The position numbers were made by a program, and so were the translations under genes. Shown here one piece after another: positions 5,711-10,547 of a stretch of DNA of 10,547 nt. The stretch's first letter is position 1, and each line of letters starts with the position of its first letter. The stretch comes from an archaeon. GTDB taxonomy: Archaea; Iainarchaeota; Iainarchaeia; Iainarchaeales; GCA-2688035. The notes under the pieces were generated by a model, which had not been told where the DNA came from, did not search any database, and saw nothing but the letters and a program-made list of their open reading frames with translations. The stretch is from the NCBI GenBank assembly GCA_030745815.1, contig JASLNX010000111.1, positions 1 to 10,547 on the forward strand. Reading direction: 5' to 3'.

Positions 5711-6928
5711 ATGGTAGAAAAAAAGGCAAAGCCCAAGCCAAAAGAAAAGGCAGTTCAGGCCGAGTTAAACATAGGCATGATTGGCCATGTAGATCATGGT
5801 AAAACAAGCCTAACACAAGCTCTGACTGGAAAATGGACAGACACCCACAGCGAAGAGCTAAAAAGGGGAATTTCCATTAGGCTGGGCTACGCCGATGTCA
5901 CCTTCTACAAGTGCAAATGCAACGGCGAACACATAAACAAGGAAACCTGCCCTGAGTGTGGCAAAAAAGCAGAAAAGTTAAGAACAGTAAGTTTTGTGGA
6001 CGCACCAGGCCACGAAACTCTAATGACAACAATGTTAAGCGGTGCAGCCCTAATGCACGGAGCAGTACTTGTTATTGCAGCAAACGAAACCTGCCCACAG
6101 CCTCAAACAACCGAGCATCTTGTGGCATTAAAAACCGCTGGAGTAAAAAACATAATTGTTGCCCAAAACAAAATAGACCTTGTTGAAAAAAAGCAGGCAA
6201 TAGAGAACATGAAAACAATACAAAAATTTCTTGAAAATAATGGATACAAGGATGTTCCCATAATTCCTGTTGCCGCACACTTTGGAACAAACCTTGACCT
6301 ATTAATTGAAGCAATGGAAAAGTACCTTCCAACCCCAAAGTTTGATTTAAAAAAATCACTTTTAATGTACTGCGCAAGAAGCTTTGATATTAACAAGCCA
6401 GGTGAAAAAATAAAAAACCTCAAAGGAGGAATTATTGGGGGCTCAATACTTCGGGGTAAAGTAAAACTTAAGGACAAAATAGTAATTGCTCCAGGAATTG
6501 ACGGAACCCCAGTGGAAACAGAAGTTGTGAGTTTAAACTGTGCATCAGGACCAATTAAGGAAGCGCACGCAGGTGGCTTAATAGCAATTGGAACAAAAAT
6601 TGACCCAAGCATTACAAACAACGACAAAATGCGCGGCCAAGTCATTGGAATTCCAGGAAAGGTCCCAGCCGGCACGAAAAACATTAAGATGGAAGTGCAA
6701 CCAATTGAAAGGCTTGTTGAGAAAGTAAGTTCGGAGATGAAAACAAACGAAACAATTGTTTTAACCATTGGAACAATGCCAGCAGTTGGAACAGTTGGAT
6801 CTTACGCTAACAAAAAAATAGATGTTTTCCTAAATACTCCGGTAGTAGTTGAAAAAGGGCAAAAAATTGCACTGAGCAGAAAAGAATCAACAAGATGGAG
6901 GCTGGTTGCGTTTGGCATTGTCCAATAG
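5711..6928 (+). CDS. eif2g: Translation initiation factor aIF2 subunit gamma
   Basis: The GTP-binding core of aIF2, which brings initiator Met-tRNA to the small subunit as part of the alpha-beta-gamma trimer. The 405-residue length is typical. G1 GHVDHGKT is at 25-32, switch I with KRGISIRLGYAD at 51-62, the family-specific zinc knuckle at C68, C70, C80 and C83, G3 DAPGHE at 97-102, and G4 NKID at 153-156. The G5 region reads PVAAHFGTNLD, with Ala (188) where a Ser is usual. EF-Tu-like domains II and III follow. The N-terminus has an extra Lys-rich stretch of about 15 residues before the first strand. It starts 10 bases after S6e without a clear Shine-Dalgarno site; its last 23 bases overlap the PIN gene. 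Confidence 0.97.
   Translation: MVEKKAKPKPKEKAVQAELNIGMIGHVDHGKTSLTQALTGKWTDTHSEELKRGISIRLGYADVTFYKCKCNGEHINKETCPECGKKAEKLRTVSFVDAPGHETLMTTMLSGAALMHGAVLVIAANETCPQPQTTEHLVALKTAGVKNIIVAQNKIDLVEKKQAIENMKTIQKFLENNGYKDVPIIPVAAHFGTNLDLLIEAMEKYLPTPKFDLKKSLLMYCARSFDINKPGEKIKNLKGGIIGGSILRGKVKLKDKIVIAPGIDGTPVETEVVSLNCASGPIKEAHAGGLIAIGTKIDPSITNNDKMRGQVIGIPGKVPAGTKNIKMEVQPIERLVEKVSSEMKTNETIVLTIGTMPAVGTVGSYANKKIDVFLNTPVVVEKGQKIALSRKESTRWRLVAFGIVQ
6897..6901 (+). promoter_or_regulatory. Shine-Dalgarno site inside aIF2 gamma for the PIN gene
   Basis: GGAGG lies within the end of the aIF2 gamma gene, 4 bases before TTG 6906 and 10 before TTG 6912. It supports one of these TTG codons over the later TTG 6918, but does not decide between them. 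Confidence 0.6.
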
Positions 6929-7301
6929 CAGAGTTTTGGTTGATACCAACATGCTTTTGGCGATTACGCAATTTAAAGTTGATGTATTTAGCCTAATAAA
7001 AGAAAAATTGGGTGAAAAAACCGAGTTTTTTGTAACAAAAGGTATTTTAGAGGAACTGACCAAAATAGGTAAAGCAGGCGAAAAACAAAGAAGAGAAATT
7101 GAACTATTAAAGGAGCTGATGGAAAAAAATAATGTAGAGCTTACAGCTGTTGATGTGAAAAATACAGACGACGGACTGCTTGAGCTTTCAAAGAAAGGTT
7201 TTTATGTGGCTTCAAACGATAAAGCCCTTAGAAAAAGAATAAAAAGCCTTGGAGGGCAAAATATTTACTTAAGAAGAAAAAAACTTGTTGAAATAGAGTG
7301 A
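6906..7301 (+). CDS. PIN-domain ribonuclease, Fcf1/Utp24-like (TTG start)
   Basis: A 131-residue stand-alone PIN domain with the acidic metal-binding residues in order: D13 in LVDTN, E49 or E50 in ILEELTKIG, D88/D89 in NTDDGLLEL, and D105 in ASNDKALRKR. Archaeal members of this group are found between aIF2 gamma and Rpo7 and are annotated as rRNA-processing (Fcf1-like, COG1412). The location therefore points to rRNA maturation more than to a VapC toxin, and no antitoxin gene is adjacent. The start is TTG; 6906 (spacing 4 from GGAGG) and 6912 (spacing 10) are both possible, and neither changes the domain. The 23-base overlap with aIF2 gamma suggests coupled translation. The exact RNA substrate cannot be read from the sequence. 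Confidence 0.88.
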   Translation: MRLALSNSRVLVDTNMLLAITQFKVDVFSLIKEKLGEKTEFFVTKGILEELTKIGKAGEKQRREIELLKELMEKNNVELTAVDVKNTDDGLLELSKKGFYVASNDKALRKRIKSLGGQNIYLRRKKLVEIE

Positions 7302-7311
7302 GGAATGCAAT

Positions 7312-7932
7312 ATGTACACACTGGTAAAGGTAAAAGAAAAGGTTAGAGTTCCACCAAAAGAATTTGGCGGAAAGCTTGATGAGACAATTAGAAAAATAGT
7401 CCAAGAAGAATATGAAGGAATAGTGGACGAAGACCTTGGATTGGTCATAGCAGTAACAAAAGTTGGCGATGTAGGCGAAGGAAAGGTTGTACTTGGAGAC
7501 GGCGCAGCATACTACAGAGCAACCCTTGAACTTCTAATGTACAAGCCCCTAATGCACGAAGTTGTAGAAGGAGCAGTAACAGAGGTAATAGAGTTTGGTG
7601 CTTTTGTAAGAATCAGTCCAATTGAGGGACTAGTGCACGTAAGCCAAATAATGGACGACTACATAAACTATGATGCAAAACTCCCGGGCTTTATTGGAAA
7701 GAACACAAACAGAAGGCTTACAGTGGATGACGAAGTGCTGGCAAGAATTGTCACAATTTCCTTAAAGGGAAACATCCAAAACAGTAAGATTGGATTGACA
7801 ATGAGACAGCCGTTCCTTGGAAAAGAAAGTTGGCTTAAGAAAAGCGGTAAGCCTGGAAAGGAAACCGCAAAAAAAGGCGGCGAAAAGAAGGGAACAAAGG
7901 CAAAGAAAGAAAAAAAAGAAGCTAAAAAATAA
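7312..7932 (+). CDS. rpoE1: RNA polymerase subunit Rpo7 (RpoE') with Lys-rich tail
   Basis: The stalk subunit of archaeal RNA polymerase, which pairs with Rpo4, helps open the promoter and binds emerging RNA. The N-terminal part (1-80) begins MYTLVKVKEKVRVPP, as in the family, and ends with YYRATLELLMYKPL. An S1/OB RNA-binding domain follows (about 81-168), including GAVTEVIEFGAFVRISPIEG (87-106), HVSQI (109-113) and a final IGLTMRQPFLG. The core ends near residue 175, then comes a strongly basic tail (176-206; Lys, Gly, Glu) that is longer than the common archaeal form of about 185-190 residues. GAGGA at 7300-7304, overlapping the PIN stop, is 7 bases before the ATG. Confidence 0.95.
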   Translation: MYTLVKVKEKVRVPPKEFGGKLDETIRKIVQEEYEGIVDEDLGLVIAVTKVGDVGEGKVVLGDGAAYYRATLELLMYKPLMHEVVEGAVTEVIEFGAFVRISPIEGLVHVSQIMDDYINYDAKLPGFIGKNTNRRLTVDDEVLARIVTISLKGNIQNSKIGLTMRQPFLGKESWLKKSGKPGKETAKKGGEKKGTKAKKEKKEAKK

Positions 7933-7944
7933 GGAGAATTACCA

Positions 7945-8139
7945 ATGTCAAAAGAAAAAGCATGCAGGGCCTGCAGAAAGGTTGTAATTGACGCAAAAGA
8001 ATGCCCAAACTGTGGCGCGGCAACATTCACAACATTCTGGAGAGGCTACGTTGTAATAGTCGATCCTGAAAAGAGCGAAATAGCCCAAAGAATGGGGATT
8101 GGTTCGCCTGGAAAATATGCCTTGCAGCTAAGTAGATAG
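7945..8139 (+). CDS. spt4: Transcription elongation factor Spt4 (RpoE'')
   Basis: A 64-residue zinc protein that binds Spt5/NusG; the pair clamps RNA polymerase and raises processivity. Zinc ligands are CRAC (7-10) and CPNC (20-23), followed by the conserved FWRGYVVIVDPEKSEIAQRMGI (31-52; key elements RGYV and DPEKSEIA). The length is standard. AAGGAGA at 7931-7937 gives a good ribosome binding site. Its place directly after Rpo7 is the usual archaeal one. The dephospho-CoA kinase (DUF359) gene that often follows in other archaea is absent; S24e comes next. Confidence 0.95.
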   Translation: MSKEKACRACRKVVIDAKECPNCGAATFTTFWRGYVVIVDPEKSEIAQRMGIGSPGKYALQLSR

Positions 8140-8162
8140 GACTTTAAAAAAAGGTGGTGTAG

Positions 8163-8639
8163 ATGAAAATAACAATTACTAACAAGAACAAAAACGCTTT
8201 GCTGAACAGAACAGAAATCAGCTTTAAGGTAGAGGATACAAAAGTCCCACCTTCAAGAAAGGAAGTGCGCGAAAAGATTGCTGCTTTGGAAAATACAAAA
8301 CCGGAGCAAACAATTGTTTCAAAGATTTCCCACAATTTTGGTTCTCAGGATATTGAGGGCACGGCAAAAGTTTACGATTCAATTGAAGCCCTTGAAAAAA
8401 TAGAGCTTGAATATATGATTGGCAGAAACAAAGGGGTAAAAAAAGGCAAGGAAGCAGCCGCCGAAGAGGCGCCAGCAGCCCCTCCAAAACCTGAGGCCGC
8501 ACCAGAAGCCAAGGGCGAAAAGAAAGCTGAAGCAAAAGCTGAGAAAGAAGCGCCAAAGGCTGAAGAAAAAAAGGAAGCTCCAGCTGAGGAAAAAAAAGAA
8601 GAGCCTAAAGCGAAAGAAAAGAAAGAAGGTGACAAGTAA
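8163..8639 (+). CDS. rps24e: Ribosomal protein S24e with long Ala/Glu/Lys/Pro tail
   Basis: A 30S protein. The core (about 1-96) carries family features: NALLNRTEISFKV (11-23), PPSRKEVREKIA (29-40), QTIVSKISHNFGS (49-61), GTAKVYDSIEALEKIE (66-81) and YMIGRNKG (84-91). Archaeal S24e is usually about 100-120 residues. Here a 62-residue low-complexity tail (97-158), made almost only of Ala, Glu, Lys and Pro, extends it to 158. It contains repeated EAP, AEEKKE and KAE-type units and is probably disordered. AGGTGGTG at 8152-8159 precedes the ATG by 3 bases. The stop overlaps the S27ae start (TAATG). Confidence 0.94.
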   Translation: MKITITNKNKNALLNRTEISFKVEDTKVPPSRKEVREKIAALENTKPEQTIVSKISHNFGSQDIEGTAKVYDSIEALEKIELEYMIGRNKGVKKGKEAAAEEAPAAPPKPEAAPEAKGEKKAEAKAEKEAPKAEEKKEAPAEEKKEEPKAKEKKEGDK

Positions 8640-8848
8640 TGCCAAAGAAACAAAAGGAAAGAAAGGGAAAGAAGGAAAGAAAAAAGCACCCAAAAATGAA
8701 GAAGGGCTCTTACTACAAAGTTGATGGAGACGAGGCAACAAAAGAAAAAAGGGCTTGTCCAAAGTGCGGAGCAGGGGTATTTCTTGCAGAGCACTCTGAC
8801 AGATTTTATTGTGGAAAATGCGCATATACCGAGTGGAAAAGTAAATGA
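8639..8848 (+). CDS. rps27ae: Ribosomal protein S27ae
   Basis: A small zinc-binding 30S protein; in eukaryotes it is made as a ubiquitin fusion, here it stands alone. The N-terminus (1-24) is very Lys-rich, followed by GSYYKV (23-28) and a C2-C2 zinc ribbon: CPKCGAG (40-46) and CGKC (58-61) with FLAEHSDRFYC between. It is 69 residues long, slightly more than the usual 50-65. AAGGTGA at 8626-8632 lies 6 bases before the start. It overlaps S24e by one base and the next gene by four (ATGA). Confidence 0.94.
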   Translation: MPKKQKERKGKKERKKHPKMKKGSYYKVDGDEATKEKRACPKCGAGVFLAEHSDRFYCGKCAYTEWKSK

Positions 8849-9411
8849 TTGGTTTTGCCATTGATATTCTAATAGACCTGTTCCTTATAATTTTTCCAAT
8901 ATCAATGACTTTGCGCGCTCTTAAGGTAAAGCCAAAAAAGCTTTCAGACCTAAAGCCAGCGCTGGAAAGACTTGGCTTCAAAAAAATTTCAATCAAAAAA
9001 TTCTTTAAACAAATGATTCCGCTCTTAGCGGCATTGATTCTAATAAGCCTTACCCTGTCAATTATTCTAACGCTAATGCAGCTAAATGACCTAGAGCAGG
9101 TTGCAGTTGCAATAAACAAAATTCAGCAAATTTCCCCGCTCTTTCTCGCATATGTTCTAATAGCAAGAGTTTCAACAGAGGACATATTCTTCCGGGGATT
9201 TTTAGTAAACCGAATTGGCGTACTGCGTTCAACCGCTCTGTTTGCAATACTGCATGTTTTCTATGGGTCGCTTGCAGAAGTAGTTGGAGCGTTTATTCTG
9301 GGGCTGGTTTTAGCGTACGGCTTCAAAAAAAGCCAAAACATATATCCACTAATTGGAGCGCACTTGTTATACAATGTCTTTGCGCTATGGATGATATTTA
9401 GAGTGTTCTAA
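8845..9411 (+). CDS. CPBP (Rce1-like) intramembrane metalloprotease family protein
   Basis: A 188-residue membrane protein with about six hydrophobic segments, near 3-22, 57-79, 97-111, 128-142, 144-160 and 166-186. The last half carries the three CPBP motifs: motif 1 is STEDIFFRGFL with E112, D113 and R117 (the family consensus is EExxxR, so the second Glu is Asp); motif 2 is FAILH (133-137); motif 3 is HLLYN (173-177). The first Glu, both His and Asn that form the active site of Rce1 are kept, so activity is plausible but the substrate is unknown. CPBP members process CAAX proteins, handle bacteriocins or serve other roles. It overlaps the S27ae stop by ATGA and abuts the next gene (TAAATG), so it is co-transcribed with translation genes. 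Its link to them is unexplained. Confidence 0.87.
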   Translation: MIGFAIDILIDLFLIIFPISMTLRALKVKPKKLSDLKPALERLGFKKISIKKFFKQMIPLLAALILISLTLSIILTLMQLNDLEQVAVAINKIQQISPLFLAYVLIARVSTEDIFFRGFLVNRIGVLRSTALFAILHVFYGSLAEVVGAFILGLVLAYGFKKSQNIYPLIGAHLLYNVFALWMIFRVF

Positions 9412-10011
9412 ATGGCCAAAATTGTAAAGATTGAACAGGCTATAGAGCCCGCTCTGCAGGTTCTAAAAGAAGGTGGAGTTATAGTGTATCCCACCGAAAC
9501 AAGCTACGGCATTGGAGTAGACGCCCTTAGTTCTAACGCAGTTGAAAAAGTACACCTTGCAAAAAAGCAGCCTGGGAGCAAACCAATTAGTGTAATTGTT
9601 GCAAACGAAAAGCAAGCAGAACAGGTAGCTGAACTTAACGAAAACGCAAGAAGACTTATACATAACTTTATGCCTGGCCCTCTCACCCTAATTTGTAAGA
9701 AGCGAGAAATTGCCCCAAAAAATCTTTCTTCCACTGGAATTGCCTTTAGAATTTCAAGCAGCCCCTTTGCACACGAACTTGTTGAAAAGTTTGGCCGGGC
9801 AATTACTGCAACATCTGCAAACCTTCACAACCAACCTGCGATTTATTCCGCAAAAGAGGCAATTGAAGTTTTTGGAGACAGCGTTGATTTGATTGTTGAT
9901 GCAGATAATCTTCCAAAGAATGAAGCCAGCACAATTTATGATTCGGTGAATGATAAAATTTTAAGAGAAGGGCAAATTAAGCAGGGCGAAATTTTGGAGG
10001 CTTTGAAATGA
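9412..10011 (+). CDS. Threonylcarbamoyl-AMP synthase, short TsaC/YrdC-domain form of Sua5
   Basis: Makes threonylcarbamoyl-AMP from threonine, bicarbonate and ATP, the first step of t6A37 modification of ANN-decoding tRNAs. The YrdC fold is shown by VIVYPTETSYGIGVDA (23-38), KKQPGSKPISVIV (51-63), MPGPLTLI (87-94), FRIS (112-115), TATSAN (132-137) and the final STIYDSVNDKILREG (173-187). At 199 residues it has only this domain; many archaeal Sua5 proteins are about 340 residues with an extra C-terminal domain. The neighbour Kae1 uses its product, which argues strongly for this role rather than a YciO-like unknown. There is no clear Shine-Dalgarno site; the start follows the CPBP stop directly. 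The stop overlaps the Kae1 start (ATGA). Confidence 0.92.
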   Translation: MAKIVKIEQAIEPALQVLKEGGVIVYPTETSYGIGVDALSSNAVEKVHLAKKQPGSKPISVIVANEKQAEQVAELNENARRLIHNFMPGPLTLICKKREIAPKNLSSTGIAFRISSSPFAHELVEKFGRAITATSANLHNQPAIYSAKEAIEVFGDSVDLIVDADNLPKNEASTIYDSVNDKILREGQIKQGEILEALK

Positions 10012-10547
10012 TTTGTCTTGGAATTGAATCAACTGCTCATACTTTTGGAGTTGGAATTGTTTCCAATAGTGAAGGCGGCTGCAAAATTCTTGCAAATGAA
10101 AAAAACGCTTTTACAACAGAGGCCGGTGGAATAAAACCCAGAGAGGCAGCCGACTCGCACATTCAAAACGCTTCAACAGTTCTGAGAAATGCGCTGGAAA
10201 AAGCAGGCCTTGAAATGAAAAATATTGATTTAATTTCCTTCTCACAGGGCCCTGGATTGGGAGCGTGCTTGCAGGTTGGCGCAACAACTGCGCGCGCACT
10301 ATCGCTAAAGTATGACAAGAAATTGCTTGGCGTAAACCACTGCGTTGCACACATTGAAATTGGAAAGGCCTTAACCGGGGCAAAGGATCCAATTGTGTGT
10401 TACGCAAGCGGGGCCAATACGCAGATTATTGGGTATGAAAATGGAAGGTACAGAGTTTACGGTGAAACACTGGATGTTGGAATTGGAAATTTGCTGGACA
10501 GTTTTGGACGAGCGATGGGACTAGGTTTTCCCGCAGGCCCAAAAATT
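10008..10547 (+). CDS. kae1: Kae1, tRNA t6A threonylcarbamoyltransferase (3' end beyond window)
   Basis: The catalytic subunit of the archaeal KEOPS complex, which moves threonylcarbamoyl from the Sua5 product to A37 of tRNA. The first 180 residues are seen, with no stop before the edge. The ASKHA-fold start is LGIESTAHTFGVGIV (4-18); GGIKPREAADSH (40-51) follows, with Ser-His where His-His is usual; then SQGPGLGACLQVGATTAR (79-96), the metal-binding VNHCVAHIEIG with H111 and H115, SGANTQII (134-141; SGGNTQ is the more common form) and GETLDVGIGN (152-161). GGAGG at 9996-10000 is 7 bases before the ATG, inside the Sua5 gene. Archaeal Kae1 is often fused to the Bud32 kinase; whether that is so here lies outside the window. 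Confidence 0.95.
   Translation, partial: MICLGIESTAHTFGVGIVSNSEGGCKILANEKNAFTTEAGGIKPREAADSHIQNASTVLRNALEKAGLEMKNIDLISFSQGPGLGACLQVGATTARALSLKYDKKLLGVNHCVAHIEIGKALTGAKDPIVCYASGANTQIIGYENGRYRVYGETLDVGIGNLLDSFGRAMGLGFPAGPKI

Noticed and set aside
6103..6768. Minus-strand open frame of 221 codons inside aIF2 gamma
   Set aside because: It lies wholly antisense to a clearly recognised gene, has low-complexity hydrophobic content and no family features.
6906..7301. VapC toxin of a toxin-antitoxin pair
   Set aside because: No small antitoxin gene is next to it, and this position between aIF2 gamma and Rpo7 is the conserved site of the Fcf1-like PIN protein.
8142..8149. TATA-like CTTTAAAA before S24e
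   Set aside because: It lies about 20 bases before the start codon, so a transcript would begin inside the gene. The adjacent A/G run is better explained as part of the ribosome binding region.
8379..9119. Long open frame on the minus strand (246 codons) across S24e, S27ae and the CPBP gene
   Set aside because: The product is a Phe/Leu/Ser-rich mirror of the Lys/Glu-rich codons on the + strand. It spans three well-supported genes and shows no domain.
1..10547. Mobile elements, CRISPR array, tRNA or rRNA genes
   Set aside because: I saw no transposase, direct repeat array, tRNA-like cloverleaf or rRNA segment; the window is nearly all coding on one strand.

Overview
The window is one strand of an archaeal chromosome. 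It is packed with information-processing genes, all on the + strand, and the proteins are of archaeal/eukaryotic type: L7Ae, S28e, L24e, S6e, S24e, S27ae, aIF5B, aIF2 gamma, Rpo7, Spt4 and Kae1. The DNA is A+T-leaning, intergenic gaps are a few bases, Shine-Dalgarno sites of the AAGGAGG/AAGGTGA type are common, and TTG start codons appear. The short gaps, compact proteins and lysine-rich tails would fit a small-genome archaeon, perhaps of the DPANN group. That placement is inference; no 16S or other diagnostic marker is present.

Layout. (1) Positions 1-1562 hold an archaeal glutamyl-tRNA synthetase. Its frame stays open to the left edge, so its true start is probably outside the window. (2) Positions 1563-1667 are the only real intergenic region. 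It carries an oligo-T run, a BRE/TATA-like promoter, and an 8-bp hairpin directly against a very strong Shine-Dalgarno site. (3) From 1668 to the right edge there are 16 tightly spaced or overlapping genes that look like one superoperon: L7Ae, S28e, L24e, nucleoside diphosphate kinase, dUTPase, aIF5B, S6e, aIF2 gamma, a PIN-domain nuclease of the Fcf1-like group, Rpo7, Spt4, S24e, S27ae, a CPBP-family membrane protease, a short TsaC/Sua5-type threonylcarbamoyl-AMP synthase, and the first 180 codons of Kae1 (cut by the window edge).

How the genes fit together. The cluster joins ribosomal proteins, the two initiation GTPases (aIF2 gamma for initiator tRNA delivery and aIF5B for subunit joining), a probable rRNA-processing nuclease, two transcription proteins (Rpo7 of the RNA polymerase stalk and Spt4 of the elongation factor), and the two central enzymes of tRNA t6A synthesis (Sua5/TsaC, then Kae1). 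Much of this order (L7Ae-S28e-L24e-ndk-infB; S6e-aIF2 gamma-PIN-Rpo7-Spt4-S24e-S27ae-Kae1) is the known conserved archaeal arrangement. What is less usual is dUTPase between ndk and aIF5B, the CPBP protease and short Sua5 inserted before Kae1, and lysine- or Ala/Glu/Lys-rich C-terminal tails on S24e, Rpo7, L24e and (weaker) S6e.

I found no mobile element, CRISPR array, tRNA or rRNA gene, and no convincing undescribed system. The window is mainly housekeeping. The most interesting non-coding signal is the hairpin/inverted-repeat leader in front of L7Ae. Three genes (ndk, dut, PIN) are best started at TTG, so ATG-only gene calling would misplace their starts.
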